A stretch of DNA of 64,000 nucleotides from Bradyrhizobium sp. Ec3.3 (GTDB lineage Bacteria; Pseudomonadota; Alphaproteobacteria; Rhizobiales; Xanthobacteraceae), in assembly GCF_000472925.1 (NCBI RefSeq), contig NZ_AXAS01000013.1, positions 62,001 to 126,000 on the forward strand, given 5' to 3'. The notes beneath the pieces were generated by a model, which searched no databases, was not told the DNA's origin, and saw only the letters and a list, made by a program, of their open reading frames with translations. Shown here in pieces: positions 1 through 9,019 of this stretch (position 1 is its first letter; the number at the start of each line of letters is the position of its first letter). A program made the translations under genes and the position numbers.

Positions 1-902
1 GGGTTTGCTTCGATGAAATACGGCGTGCCGTCGGCGGAGAGACGAAAATCGATGCGCGCGTATCCGTCGAGTCCAAGCGCCCGATAGACGCGTTTCGCAG
101 TTCGCTGAATGCGTGCGGTGACCTCGGGCGCCAGGTCTTTCGCTGGCCCGTCGACGATTCCGACGCGCTCCTGATAATCTGGATCGTGCTTGGCCTTCTC
201 GGTGGCGATGTGCCGTGACCTGTGACCGCCCATGCTGCCGAATTTCAATTCCCAAACCGGTAAAACGCGCAGGCGGTTGTTGCCGAGCACGCCGACATAG
301 AGCTCCCGTCCCTCGATAAACTGCTCGGCGATGGCGGCGGTCTCGCTCCGATCGTGGATGAAGGCGACCCGCTCGGCGAGCTTCTCGTCGGTATCGACGA
401 TCGATGCCTGAGAGATCCCGAAGGATCCATCCAGGTTGAGGCTCTTGACGATCAGCGGCAGCGCGAGGCGCGGTGGCCGTTTGACCTTGCGGCGCATCGG
501 GAAAACGGCGAAGGCCGGCACCGCGATCCGGCGATGGTGCACCAGCGTCTTGGAAAGGTCCTTACCGCGCGCCAGGATCAGGCCGCGCGGGTTGCATCCG
601 GTATAGGCGACCTTCATCAGCTCGAGATAGCTCGCGATGTGCTGGTCATATGCGACGTTGTAGTGGAACTCCTCCAGCAAGGTGAAAACCACGTGCGGCT
701 TGAAGTCCTCGATCGCGTCGCGCACCGGCTTGATTTCCTCCTGCGCGCCGAGTGGACGAACGTCATGACCGGCCGCGCGCAGGGTGCTCACGACGTCGTA
801 TTCTGTTTTCCATTCATTGATCTGCTGCGCGGTGTATCCGTCGGTCGAGTCCGGAGGCACGAAATCCGGATGCATGAGCACGAGAATACGGAGGCGTCTC
901 AT
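1..902 (-). CDS. ATP-grasp ligase, D-Ala-D-Ala ligase-like (3' end beyond window)
   Basis: Reading from the ATG at 902, 300 codons are visible before the left edge, with no stop. The visible C-terminal part has the ATP-grasp pattern RIDFRL..DGTPYFIEAN, in which E298 and N300 match the metal-binding Glu/Asn of D-Ala-D-Ala ligases. Further up are YTGCNPRGLILARGKDLSK, a VKSLNLDGSFGIS nucleotide-binding loop and a WELKFGS segment. The family makes amide bonds through acyl-phosphates; the substrate here is unknown. Its ATG overlaps the stop of the metallopeptidase gene (ATGA), so the two are probably translationally coupled. It is not necessarily the cell-wall Ddl, since it lies outside any murein cluster and has a long N-terminal region. 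Confidence 0.8.
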   Translation of the reverse strand, partial: MRRLRILVLMHPDFVPPDSTDGYTAQQINEWKTEYDVVSTLRAAGHDVRPLGAQEEIKPVRDAIEDFKPHVVFTLLEEFHYNVAYDQHIASYLELMKVAYTGCNPRGLILARGKDLSKTLVHHRRIAVPAFAVFPMRRKVKRPPRLALPLIVKSLNLDGSFGISQASIVDTDEKLAERVAFIHDRSETAAIAEQFIEGRELYVGVLGNNRLRVLPVWELKFGSMGGHRSRHIATEKAKHDPDYQERVGIVDGPAKDLAPEVTARIQRTAKRVYRALGLDGYARIDFRLSADGTPYFIEAN

Positions 903-1927
903 AGCGCGATCCATTTGCGTCGTGATGGGCCGAACAGCGCGTGCATGGTCTTGGCGGTGACGAGCACGGTGAAGTCGAGAACGAGCTTCTGTTCAGGGCC
1001 AACGGCACGCAGATCTAGCTCGCGGCAGCGGGAGATCATGTCGTCAAGCACGGCGTCGAGCGTAAGCTGGTTCTCGCCGGTCCATCGCGCTACCAATTGC
1101 CTGATTTTTGCGCGGTGCCGCCTGATCAGGACCGAAGCCGGCTTTGACCGTTGATGCCGTGAGGCGGCGGAAAAGAGCCTTCGGAGGTCGCGGTCGTAGG
1201 TCTTCGGCGGCGTGAAGGCGTAGAACGCCTGCTTCTTCTTGTAGTGGTCCTCGAGCGTCTGGCTGAGCTGACTCAATGGATCGACGCGCTCCCGCGTCGT
1301 GATCGCCGGTCGCTGTCCCGCGATCTCGCCCATCAGCTCGTCGACATATTCGAGCTTCTTCAACGCCGGCCAACCGGCATATCGCGTCCGCCAGTTCGAA
1401 CGCGGCCGCAGCCACACCGCAAAAGTTTCGGCGAAATCCTCGTCCGGATGGCTCTGCGCGTACCAGAGCCTAAGATGCTGGACGTAACGCCGGCTGGCGG
1501 GATTGGGTCGGTAGTAGCGCGGGTAGTGTTTCGATGAGGGACCGAACAGCTGCTGCCAACGCCGGCGCCGCTGCAGCTGGTAGCCGTGCTGCACGGCATG
1601 GCCGGCCTCGTGTCGGAGGATGGCCATGCATTCGCGCCAGGTTCCGCCCTCGACGTCGAACATCATTTTCTTCTCGAGCTTCATCAGCCGCGGATGTGCG
1701 AGATAGAACGGGACGGCGATGCCTGGCACATCTGCCGGGCTAAACCATTCGCTTGATATCCATGTGTGTGGCCGCAGCCGGATGCCCCGCTCTTCGAGTT
1801 CCTCGTGAAGCGTGCTGACACAATCCTCGAGCCAGGTGCCTTCGACCGTCACCCTCAAACTGCTCAGGCGTAGTTCGAGCAACTGCTCATCCGACAGCTT
1901 TTCCCAAGCAAATTTCCGGCGTGGCAT
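899..1927 (-). CDS. putative zinc-binding metallopeptidase
   Basis: A 342-residue soluble protein with the zinc motif HEAGH at residues 106-110; the downstream segment HPDEDFAETFAVWL (about 161-174) supplies acidic residues that could act as third ligand, as in the Peptidase_Mx type of putative zinc metallopeptidases. There is no signal peptide or membrane segment, so it should act in the cytosol. The C-terminal third is Arg/Lys-rich. It is the first gene of a two-gene unit with the ATP-grasp gene, overlapping it by 4 bases. The substrate is unknown; one partner could cut, and the other join, amide bonds on the same peptide-like molecule (inference). Confidence 0.7.
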   Translation of the reverse strand: MPRRKFAWEKLSDEQLLELRLSSLRVTVEGTWLEDCVSTLHEELEERGIRLRPHTWISSEWFSPADVPGIAVPFYLAHPRLMKLEKKMMFDVEGGTWRECMAILRHEAGHAVQHGYQLQRRRRWQQLFGPSSKHYPRYYRPNPASRRYVQHLRLWYAQSHPDEDFAETFAVWLRPRSNWRTRYAGWPALKKLEYVDELMGEIAGQRPAITTRERVDPLSQLSQTLEDHYKKKQAFYAFTPPKTYDRDLRRLFSAASRHQRSKPASVLIRRHRAKIRQLVARWTGENQLTLDAVLDDMISRCRELDLRAVGPEQKLVLDFTVLVTAKTMHALFGPSRRKWIAL

Positions 1928-2040
1928 CAGGCATCCAGAAGGCAGCGATGACTCGGTATCTGGATGATGTCACGGGCCGCTGCCCGCAACAACCCGCAGA
2001 GCTGCGAGGCGTGCTGCAGCGCGTCAGAGCGCGCCGATCA

Positions 2041-2124
2041 TAGGGTGGGCAAAGCGAAGCGTGCCCACCGTTTGCGCCGCAAAGAAAAAGGTGGGCACGG
2101 CGCGTCGCGCCTTTACCCACCCTA
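2041..2124. repeat. family A palindromic intergenic repeat (copy 1)
   Basis: Ends TAGGGTGGG and CCCACCCTA form an inverted repeat; inside are further GTGGGCA/TGCCCAC pairs and the GCGAAGCG core. It lies downstream of prs and could also act as its transcription stop. Related copies are at 9622-9726 and 10858-10944. Confidence 0.8.
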
Positions 2125-2142
2125 GGGCACCGGGAATTTAAA

Positions 2143-3096
2143 TCAGTCGAACAGGCTCGACACCGATTCTTCCGACGCCGTGCGCGCGATCGCATCCGAG
2201 ATCAGGCTGGCGATCGGCAGCGCGCGGATGTTCGGCGCCTTGATCACCGCATCGGTCGGCAGGATCGAGTCGGTGATGACGAGCTCTTTCAGCCTCGAAT
2301 TGGTGATACGGGCGGCGGCGCCGCCTGACAGGACGCCGTGAGTGATATAGGCATAGACGTCCTTGGCGCCCTTGGCGATCAGCGCATCGGCGGCGTTCAC
2401 GAGCGTGCCGCCGGAATCGACGATGTCGTCGACCAGGATGCAGGTGTAGCCGGCAACGTCGCCGATCACGTTCATGACCTCGGACTCGCCGGGACGCTCG
2501 CGCCGCTTGTCGACGATCGCTAGCGGGGTGTTGATGCGCTTCGCAAGCCCACGCGCGCGCGCCACGCCGCCGACGTCGGGGGAGATCACCATCACCTTGG
2601 AGAGGTCGAACTTCTCCTTGATGTCGCGCACCATCAGCGGCGCAGCGTAGAGATTGTCAGTCGGAATGTCGAAGAAGCCCTGGATCTGGCCGGCATGCAG
2701 GTCGAGCGTCATGACGCGGTCGACGCCGGCCTGCGTGATCAGGTTGGCGACGAGCTTTGCAGAGATCGGAGTGCGCGATCCCGATTTACGATCCTGCCGC
2801 GCGTAGCCGAAATAGGGCAGCACCGCGGTGATGCGGCGCGCCGACGACCGGCGCAGCGCGTCGGTGATGATCAGGAGTTCCATCAGATGGTCGTTCGCGG
2901 GGAACGAGGTCGATTGGATGATGAAGGCGTCCGAGCCGCGGACGTTCTCCTGGATCTCGACGAAGATCTCCATGTCGGCGAAGCGCCGCACGACCGCTTT
3001 CGTCAGCGGCAGGTCCAGACCTTGCGCGATCGCTTGCGCGAGCGCCGGATTGGAATTGCCGGCAACCAGCTTGATTGAGCCGTTTTTGGCCGACAT
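2143..3096 (-). CDS. prs: ribose-phosphate pyrophosphokinase
   Basis: Makes PRPP from ribose-5-phosphate and ATP, feeding purine, pyrimidine, NAD, His and Trp synthesis in the cytosol. The protein is 317 residues, the usual length. It contains the PRPP-binding loop ([14 protein letters not shown]), the RQDRKS flexible-loop motif and [14 protein letters not shown]. An in-frame extension to 3177 exists, but the ATG at 3096 follows GGGAGGAAG at ideal spacing and gives the canonical N-terminus [14 protein letters not shown]. It stands alone, with a long leader upstream and a palindromic repeat downstream. Confidence 0.97.
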   Translation of the reverse strand: MSAKNGSIKLVAGNSNPALAQAIAQGLDLPLTKAVVRRFADMEIFVEIQENVRGSDAFIIQSTSFPANDHLMELLIITDALRRSSARRITAVLPYFGYARQDRKSGSRTPISAKLVANLITQAGVDRVMTLDLHAGQIQGFFDIPTDNLYAAPLMVRDIKEKFDLSKVMVISPDVGGVARARGLAKRINTPLAIVDKRRERPGESEVMNVIGDVAGYTCILVDDIVDSGGTLVNAADALIAKGAKDVYAYITHGVLSGGAAARITNSRLKELVITDSILPTDAVIKAPNIRALPIASLISDAIARTASEESVSSLFD

Positions 3097-3287
3097 GGTC
3101 GCTTCCTCCCGCGCCTTGCTGGACACGACGTTCAACATCTCGGATACCCATGGAGCACGGTTTCGACGGGCGAGCAAATATCAGGCCCAAGGCCGCACTG
3201 GCAACCCGGGATGCTACGTTTTCCCTGCGAAAATCCTGAGTCGGGCCAACAGTTTGGCTGGGTATTGGGGCTGTGGTTTAGCGCTGG

Positions 3288-3902
3288 TTATCGCTCGGCA
3301 TAGCCGAGTGCCGCAGCCGGCATGTCGGGCGCGGGCGAGCCGGGCATCACGCTTGCCACTGCCGGTCCCCGCAAGCCGGGAACGGAGCTCGGCGCATCCG
3401 GCGTTGCGTTGATCATGTTGGAAAGTCCGCTGAATCCGGCCTGCGCGATCTTCCGGAGGACCATGTCGTCGGCGGCCGACCAGGGGTCGCGGCCGCCCTT
3501 TCCGCCAGGTTCCTCACCGGACAGGCGCAGCGCCCGCTGCTGGTTGGCGTCATAGACGTCCCAGACCCAGGCGATCATGGTCTTGCCGCGGACGACCTGA
3601 GCCGAGAGATAGCTGCGCACACGGTAGGCAGCGGTGCCCTCGCGCGAGACCACCGTCAGGCTGCGCAGCTTCGATTCGCTGTCGAGCACGCCGACCATGC
3701 GGTCGAACACCTGCGGCGGCGGCCCATCGATCGATTCGAAGGCCACCGTCGTCCCGCTGCCGCCGCTCGGCGGCGCCATCGCATAGGAGTTGCTCGCCGC
3801 CCCGCCGCCGGCGCAGCCGCCAAGTGCGCACGATGCCGCCAGCAGCATGGCCACCAGCACGCGCGTGCCCGCGCGGCGCAAGAATGATGACGCTTCCCTC
3901 AT
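3288..3902 (-). CDS. predicted lipoprotein of unknown function
   Basis: 204 residues. The N-terminus has Arg residues, a hydrophobic stretch (LVAMLLAASCAL) and a lipobox LGGC with Cys30, so it should be a lipid-anchored envelope protein. A Gly/Ala/Ser-rich linker follows, then a folded region (about 50-150) with VAFESIDGPPPQVFDRMV and MIAWVWDVYD, and a Pro/Ala-rich tail. I recognise no named family. It lies in the same direction as prs, 190 bases downstream of the prs start, and is probably transcribed on its own. Confidence 0.75.
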   Translation of the reverse strand: MREASSFLRRAGTRVLVAMLLAASCALGGCAGGGAASNSYAMAPPSGGSGTTVAFESIDGPPPQVFDRMVGVLDSESKLRSLTVVSREGTAAYRVRSYLSAQVVRGKTMIAWVWDVYDANQQRALRLSGEEPGGKGGRDPWSAADDMVLRKIAQAGFSGLSNMINATPDAPSSVPGLRGPAVASVMPGSPAPDMPAAALGYAER

Positions 3903-3970
3903 TATGGAGGGCAGCGATATCGTTAAAATGCGTTAAGGTCTAGGGCAGGGGAGCCACAGTCCCAAATGCA

Positions 3971-4061
3971 GTCATTCCGGGGCTCGCGTAGCGAGAGCCC
4001 GGAATCTGGAGGTTGTGGCGCGAGATTCGTGGTTCGGCTCTTCGAGCCGCCCCGGAATGAC
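3971..4061. repeat. family C palindromic repeat (copy 1, double form)
   Basis: Bounded by GTCATTCCGGGG and CCCCGGAATGAC with an inner GGCTCGCGTAGCGAGAGCC palindrome and a second Cys-loop-like inverted segment. It lies between the lipoprotein gene and pgeF. Other copies: 8026-8067, 18424-18460, 55617-55695. Confidence 0.8.
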
Positions 4062-4086
4062 GGAAATCAAAGTCTTGCTGTTGTGT

Positions 4087-4854
4087 TCACGCTTCGAGCG
4101 CGATCGCGTGGATGTGGCGGCCGTAGTCCGGCTCCTTGCGGTGCACGGAGCGGCGGTAGCTGAAGAAGCGCTCGTCGGCATAAGTGTCGAGGCCGAGGTC
4201 GTCGATCATCAGGATGCCGGCGGCCTCCAGTCGCATGCGGATGAAGCCGGCGAGATCGAACATCGCATGGCCCTCGCGCACGGATGGAATGAAGAACACC
4301 GCGTTATTCGCGTCCGCCTCGATGAAGCGCGCGACGAACTCGTTGCCGACCTCGTAGCTTTCCTGGCGGATCAGAGGGCCGATCGCGGCGATGATGCGGC
4401 CGCGCTCGGCGCCTAACTTTTCCATCGCCGAGATCGTGGACTCCAGCACACCCGTCAGCGCGCCCTTCCAGCCGGCATGTGCCCCGCCGATCACCCGCGC
4501 GTTCGGGTCGACGAACAGCACCGGCCCGCAATCCGCTGTGGAGACGCCGAGCGCAAGGCCGGGCGTGCGGGTGACGAGCGCATCGCCCTTCGGCCGCGGA
4601 CCGCTTGGCCAGGCGCCGTCGGCGACGAGCACGTCGGGCGAGTGGATCTGGTGCAGGCTGATGAAACGCTCAGGCCGAACGCCAACATGCTCGGCCATGC
4701 GGCGGCGGTTTTCCGCGACGAGTGCCGGATCGTCATTGGAGCCGAGCCCGCCGTTGAGCGCGGCATAGATCCCGCTGGAGACGCCGCCCTCGCGGGTGAA
4801 GAAGGCGTGGCGCAGGCCGGGTACGGCCGAGAGCAGCGAGGAGCCGAGAGTCAT
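4087..4854 (-). CDS. pgeF: peptidoglycan editing factor / laccase-domain protein
   Basis: 255 residues, the YfiH/PgeF (Cu-oxidase_4) family, formerly called polyphenol oxidase. In E. coli PgeF removes wrongly incorporated L-Ser from muropeptide precursors; some relatives are purine nucleoside phosphorylases. Family signatures are visible: FFTREGGVSSG near the N-terminus, HQIHS, STADCGPVLFVD with the active-site Cys, and GGAHAGWKG with the metal-binding His. The ATG overlaps the stop of the MidA-like gene by 4 bases, so translation is likely coupled. It ends the run lgt - midA - pgeF. Confidence 0.93.
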   Translation of the reverse strand: MTLGSSLLSAVPGLRHAFFTREGGVSSGIYAALNGGLGSNDDPALVAENRRRMAEHVGVRPERFISLHQIHSPDVLVADGAWPSGPRPKGDALVTRTPGLALGVSTADCGPVLFVDPNARVIGGAHAGWKGALTGVLESTISAMEKLGAERGRIIAAIGPLIRQESYEVGNEFVARFIEADANNAVFFIPSVREGHAMFDLAGFIRMRLEAAGILMIDDLGLDTYADERFFSYRRSVHRKEPDYGRHIHAIALEA

Positions 4855-5972
4855 GACGCGTCGTCGCCTTCTTCAACATGGTCGCTCAGGGCCGCGAGCG
4901 AGGTGAGCCGCGGCTCGGAGATGGCGAGCACCTTGAACATCGAGCCCATGCCGCCGCGGCCCGTATCGGTCAGTCGCTTCAGCGCTGTGGCGATGTCGGT
5001 GGCGACTTCTGGCGTCGCCTTCTGCATCAGTGCTGCCGCGCGAGTGTCGACGCCGAGGCGCTTCAAGAACTCGCCCTGCGTCACCGGTCCATGGACGCGG
5101 GCGCCAACGTCCTCGGCGGCACGCGACAGCGCCTGGAAGTCGACATGGGCGGTGACGTCGGCCTGGCCCGGCGCCTTCAGGGGATCGGCAAAGGTGTGGC
5201 GCGCGATCGCCTGGAAGGTATCGCCGGCATCGCTGCGCAAGTGGCCGTAATCGATGATCAGCGCCGCGCCGTCCTGGTCGCGCACGCGGCTTGCGAGCTT
5301 CATGATCTCGGCATCCGGCCGCCATTCGAACACCGCACCAACCGGCGCCGCCCGCACCAAAGGCGGCAGCAGCACGTCGAAACGCGGGGTCGGATCAGCG
5401 GCGGCGCCGAACTGGAGCTTGCCGTTCGCATCAATGTCGACGACGCGCTCGTGCCAGCCGTTTTCGCGCTTCACCATCTGGTGGATCGGCAGCACGTCGA
5501 AATACTCGTTGGTGAGAATGATCGAGGGGCCTTCGGGCACGTCGTCGATCGTGTCGTGCCAGCTGATGTTGCGCACACCCGACAGTGTCGCCTTCTGCCG
5601 CTCGCGCAGCACCGGATTGATTTCGACCATGTGGACCTGGAGTGCCTGGTAGAGCGGCGGCAGCACCCGCAGCGCGCGTAGCGCGTCCGCCATCATCGTG
5701 CCGCGGCCGGGGCCGAGCTCGATCAGCCGCAACAGCTGCGGCGAGCCCATCTGCTTCCACACCGATGCCGTCCACAGCCCCAGGAGCTCGCCGAACATCT
5801 GGCTGACTTCCGGCGCGGTGGTGAAGTCGCCTTCACGCCCGAGCGGATCGCGCGAGATGTAGTAGCCGTGACGCGGATGCATCAGGCACAGCTCCATGTA
5901 CCTCCACACCGGCATGGGGCCGGAGGATTTGATCAGGGCCTTGATCTCGTTCAGCAGCGGCGAGTCGGTCAC
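4851..5972 (-). CDS. class I SAM-dependent methyltransferase, MidA/NDUFAF7 family
   Basis: 373 residues. The mitochondrial homologue NDUFAF7 methylates an Arg of a complex I subunit during assembly; a similar role in bacterial NDH-1 is plausible but unproven. It shows the N-terminal MRYMELCLMHPRHGYY-like segment (here VWRYMELCLMHPRHGYYISR), DFTTAPEVSQMFGELLG, and the SAM-binding ELGPGRGTMMAD motif, then LTNEYFDVLPIHQ. It begins 22 bases after the lgt stop and overlaps pgeF by ATGA, forming one transcription unit. Confidence 0.92.
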   Translation of the reverse strand: MTDSPLLNEIKALIKSSGPMPVWRYMELCLMHPRHGYYISRDPLGREGDFTTAPEVSQMFGELLGLWTASVWKQMGSPQLLRLIELGPGRGTMMADALRALRVLPPLYQALQVHMVEINPVLRERQKATLSGVRNISWHDTIDDVPEGPSIILTNEYFDVLPIHQMVKRENGWHERVVDIDANGKLQFGAAADPTPRFDVLLPPLVRAAPVGAVFEWRPDAEIMKLASRVRDQDGAALIIDYGHLRSDAGDTFQAIARHTFADPLKAPGQADVTAHVDFQALSRAAEDVGARVHGPVTQGEFLKRLGVDTRAAALMQKATPEVATDIATALKRLTDTGRGGMGSMFKVLAISEPRLTSLAALSDHVEEGDDAS

Positions 5973-5993
5973 AGCCTGTCTTCTCGAAATGAA

Positions 5994-6836
5994 TTAACGA
6001 ATGGCCTCGAGCGGTTCGGGCGCACCGCGCCGCACTGCAAATACAATAAGTATGGCGCCGACGATAAGCATGGGGATCGACAACAGCATGCCCATGGTTA
6101 ACCCGCCCCACAAAAATCCGAGTTGCGCGTCCGGCTCGCGAAAATGCTCGCCGATGATCCGGGTCAGGCCGTAGATCAGGATGAAGCTGCCGAGGATCAT
6201 TCCCGGCCGCTTCAAGGCGCCGAAGCGGATCATCACGGCGAGCACGGTGAACAGCAGAATGCCTTCCATGCCGGCTTCATAGAGCTGGCTCGGATGGCGC
6301 GGGACGTTGCCGCCGGTCGGAAAGATCATTGCCCAGGGCAGGCTCGGATCGGCGGCGCGGCCCCACAGCTCGCCATTGATGAAATTGGCGAGCCGCCCCA
6401 GGAACAGGCCGATCGGCCCCACGGCGGTCGTGATGTCGCCGAGCGACAGGATCGAAATGCCGTTCCGGCGCGCAAACCACATCACCGCAACGACGCAGCC
6501 CAGGAAGCCGCCGTGGAAGGACATGCCGCCTTCCCACAATTTGAGAATCTCCGAGGGGTGCTCGATGAAGAAAGGCAGGTTGTAGAACAGCACGTAGCCG
6601 GTGCGGCCGCCTAGGATGATCCCGAGCGTAACCCAGAGGATGAAATCGTCGAGCTGGACCAGCGAGATCGGCGCGGGCCCGCTCCACAGCCTGTCGGTCT
6701 TGACCAGCGCGCGGGCGTAGATCCAGCCGATCACGATCCCGCCGATATAGGCGAGCGCATACCAGCGGATGGCGAACGGCCCGATTGCAATCGCGATCGG
6801 GTCGAAGGAGGGGAAGTTGATCAGAAGAAGCGGCAT
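5994..6836 (-). CDS. lgt: prolipoprotein diacylglyceryl transferase
   Basis: 280 residues. Transfers diacylglycerol from phosphatidylglycerol to the lipobox Cys of prolipoproteins in the inner membrane. It has seven or so hydrophobic segments, the Lgt signature [14 protein letters not shown], the HGGFLG motif (catalytic His region) and [12 protein letters not shown]. The start [20 protein letters not shown] is typical. It lies 12 bases downstream of the dienelactone hydrolase gene and 21 upstream of the MidA-like gene, so all four are probably co-transcribed. Confidence 0.97.
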   Translation of the reverse strand: MPLLLINFPSFDPIAIAIGPFAIRWYALAYIGGIVIGWIYARALVKTDRLWSGPAPISLVQLDDFILWVTLGIILGGRTGYVLFYNLPFFIEHPSEILKLWEGGMSFHGGFLGCVVAVMWFARRNGISILSLGDITTAVGPIGLFLGRLANFINGELWGRAADPSLPWAMIFPTGGNVPRHPSQLYEAGMEGILLFTVLAVMIRFGALKRPGMILGSFILIYGLTRIIGEHFREPDAQLGFLWGGLTMGMLLSIPMLIVGAILIVFAVRRGAPEPLEAIR

Positions 6837-6848
6837 CGCGCCAAGGTT

Positions 6849-7580
6849 CTAGACAAGATTGCGGCGATAGAGCGCCAACAGGCGTTCCCAGTGCCGCTCG
6901 GCGGCGTCGCGGTGATAGACCGGGCGCTTGGGGAAGGCGAAGCCGTGATGGGTGCCGGGATAGATCTCGACCTCGGCCTTGGCGCCTTCCATGGCTGCCT
7001 TTACTTTGTCGATGATCTCCTGCGGCGCGTAGATGTCGGTCTCGGCGCAGGCGAAATAGAGCTCGGCTTTGGTCTTGCTCGCCGCGAGATGCGGGCTATT
7101 GGATTCCTCCGTCGCCAGATGCGTGCCGTAGATCGAGGCCGCAGCCTTCACACGATCGGCAAAATGCGTGGCGGCGTTGATGGCGTAACGGCCGCTCATG
7201 CAATAGCCGACGGTGCCGACCAGCCTGGTGTTGGCGGCCGCCTGGCCCTCGGCATAGGCGAGCAGGGCGCGCGTATCGTCCATGATCAGGGGAATGTTGA
7301 TCGAGTTCATCAGCTCGTACATGCGCTTGCGCTCCGGCGCATTCGGGTCCGGTGGCACCGGTCCGATCTCCATCACGCCGGAGCGGTAATAGAGGTTCGG
7401 CAGCATCACGTAGTAGCCGGACGTACCGAGCCGGCGCGCCATGTCGCGCAGCTCCTCGCGGATCGCCGGCGCATCCATGTAGAAGATGATGACGGGAAAC
7501 GGGCCGCCGCGCTCGGGATGGGTGATGAAGGTGGTGGTCGAGCCGTCCTTGGTCGGGATCTCGATCTGCTGGTCGATCAT
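6849..7580 (-). CDS. dienelactone hydrolase family protein
   Basis: 243 residues, alpha/beta hydrolase of the DLH family. The nucleophile elbow is GTVGYCMSGRYA (Cys nucleophile, as in carboxymethylenebutenolidase), and the catalytic His lies in YPGTHHGFAFP near the C-terminus. The N-terminus MIDQQIEIPTKDGSTTTFI is the usual DLH beginning. The family opens lactones such as dienelactone in aromatic degradation, though many members are general hydrolases; nothing nearby fixes the substrate. First gene of the lgt run; the divergent ubiK-like gene lies 173 bases away. Confidence 0.9.
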   Translation of the reverse strand: MIDQQIEIPTKDGSTTTFITHPERGGPFPVIIFYMDAPAIREELRDMARRLGTSGYYVMLPNLYYRSGVMEIGPVPPDPNAPERKRMYELMNSINIPLIMDDTRALLAYAEGQAAANTRLVGTVGYCMSGRYAINAATHFADRVKAAASIYGTHLATEESNSPHLAASKTKAELYFACAETDIYAPQEIIDKVKAAMEGAKAEVEIYPGTHHGFAFPKRPVYHRDAAERHWERLLALYRRNLV

Positions 7581-7753
7581 GGTCTCGTGCTTCGCTTTCT
7601 GATTCTTGTTATGCCCGGCCGATCAATACGATTGCAAGGAAACCAGGGCATGACAAGGACGGCTCAGGCGCGTATGGGCCCTTGATCGGCCCGGTCCGGA
7701 TTGCCATTGTCTTCCCAAGCTCAAGGTTCGCGCAAAGGCATCCGGAGATCGCC

Positions 7754-8020
7754 ATGACACAGACCACCAACCGGTTTTTCGACGAGATCGGACGCCTCAT
7801 GAATGACGCCGCCGGTGCCGCCCAGGGCGTCAAGCGCGAGTTCGATACGGTGATGCGCACCCAGGCCGAGAAATTCCTGCGCGACATGGACCTCGTGAAG
7901 CGCGAGGAGTTCGAGGCGGTCAAGGATATGGCCCGCCTCGCCCGCGAGGAGAACGAGGCGCTGAAGGCCCGGATCGCGGCTCTGGAAACCAGGCTAGGCG
8001 GAACGCCGCCGTCCTCCTAG
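7754..8020 (+). CDS. ubiK: accessory factor UbiK family protein (BMFP)
   Basis: 88 residues. UbiK is a small coiled-coil factor that helps ubiquinone synthesis, partnering UbiJ at membranes in enterobacteria. The sequence has the family pattern: MTQTTNRFFDEIGRLMNDAAG, then a trimeric coiled-coil C-terminal half (LVKREEFEAVKDMARLAREE, then ENEALKARIAALETRLG). The ATG at 7754 follows CCGGAGA; an earlier in-frame start at 7682 has no such site and adds a stretch unlike the family. Divergent from the lgt operon; followed by a palindrome at 8026 that could terminate it. Confidence 0.88.
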   Translation: MTQTTNRFFDEIGRLMNDAAGAAQGVKREFDTVMRTQAEKFLRDMDLVKREEFEAVKDMARLAREENEALKARIAALETRLGGTPPSS

Positions 8021-8025
8021 CAGGC

Positions 8026-8067
8026 GTCATTCCGGGTTCGCCCGCTGGCGCGATCGCCCGGAATGAC
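8026..8067. repeat. family C palindromic repeat (copy 2, single form)
   Basis: Perfect ends GTCATTCCGGG and CCCGGAATGAC around a GC-rich loop, starting 5 bases after the ubiK-like stop. Probably doubles as a transcription stop. Confidence 0.8.
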
Positions 8068-8182
8068 GGCAAAACCGGTTCTGGCCGGATGCCCATTCTC
8101 CTTGTCATTTCCGCGGCTTCCGGCTAAAAGCCCGCCACGTCCGCGGCCCCCGCACCCCTGGAGGCTTGCTGCGGCGAAAACC

Positions 8183-8203
8183 ATGGGCCGCGTTGCGGCC
8201 CAT
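8183..8203 (+). promoter_or_regulatory. hairpin in the rplY leader
   Basis: ATGGGCCGC and GCGGCCCAT form a perfect 9-bp stem with a 3-base loop (GTT), followed by TAACTTTTG, 30 bases before the rplY start. It looks like a weak attenuator or an mRNA control element; autoregulation by L25 is only a guess. Confidence 0.4.
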
Positions 8204-8233
8204 TAACTTTTGCAAAAACAAGGACTTAACGTT

Positions 8234-8959
8234 ATGGCGACCGTCAAGGAATTGAAGGCGACCGCACGTCCGAAGAGCGGCAAGGGGGCCGCCCGGGCTG
8301 AGCGTCGCGCCGGGAGAGTGCCCGGAGTGATCTATGGCAACAACCAGCCCCCGCTCCCGATCTCGGTTGACGATCGCGAACTGCGCCAGCGCATCCTGGC
8401 CGGCCGGTTCCTCACCACCCTTGTCGACATCGACCTCGAGGGCAAGAAGCACCGCGTGATTCCGCGCGACTTCCACCTCGACCCGGTCAAGGATTTCCCG
8501 ATCCATGTCGACTTCATGCGTCTCGGCGAAGGCGCCACCATCCGCATCAGCGTGCCACTGCATGTCGTGAAGGCGGAAGGCTCGCCCGGCGTGAAGCGCG
8601 GCGGCACGGTGAACATCGTCGCTCATGCGATCGAGCTCGAATGCGGTGTCGAGAACATCCCGCAGTTCATCGAGGCCGACGTCGGCTCGCTCGAGATCGG
8701 TCACTCCTTGCATCTGTCCGACGTCAAGCTGCCGACCGGCGTGAAGGCGCTGACGCGTGAGGACGCAACCCTCGTGACCATCGTGCCGCCCTCCGGCTAC
8801 GCCGAAGAGCAGAAGGCGGCGGCTGCGGCTGCAGCCGGTGCTGCGGCTCCGGGTGCTGCGGCTGCGGCGGCTCCGGCGGCTGGCGCGGCAGCTCCCGCAG
8901 CGGGTGCTGCTCCGGCAGCGGCTGCCAAGGCTCCGGCCGGCGGCGACAAGAAGAAGTAA
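8234..8959 (+). CDS. rplY: 50S ribosomal protein L25 / general stress protein Ctc
   Basis: 241 residues. Binds 5S rRNA in the large subunit. This is the long Ctc form: an N-terminal 5S-binding domain (about 1-90; GRVPGVIYGNNQ, RFLTTLVDIDLEG), a C-terminal TL5 domain (about 95-190), and a low-complexity Ala/Pro tail ending GGDKKK. The start MATVKELKATARPKSGKG matches the family; an upstream in-frame ATG at 8210 adds a non-family octapeptide. Followed after 60 bases by pth, the usual neighbour, so both are likely in one operon. Confidence 0.95.
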   Translation: MATVKELKATARPKSGKGAARAERRAGRVPGVIYGNNQPPLPISVDDRELRQRILAGRFLTTLVDIDLEGKKHRVIPRDFHLDPVKDFPIHVDFMRLGEGATIRISVPLHVVKAEGSPGVKRGGTVNIVAHAIELECGVENIPQFIEADVGSLEIGHSLHLSDVKLPTGVKALTREDATLVTIVPPSGYAEEQKAAAAAAAGAAAPGAAAAAAPAAGAAAPAAGAAPAAAAKAPAGGDKKK

Positions 8960-9019
8960 TCTCTCACGGCGCTGGCGCGCGGTTTCTGACCGCGCGCCAG
9001 GCGAGGGGCGCGCCGCGTC

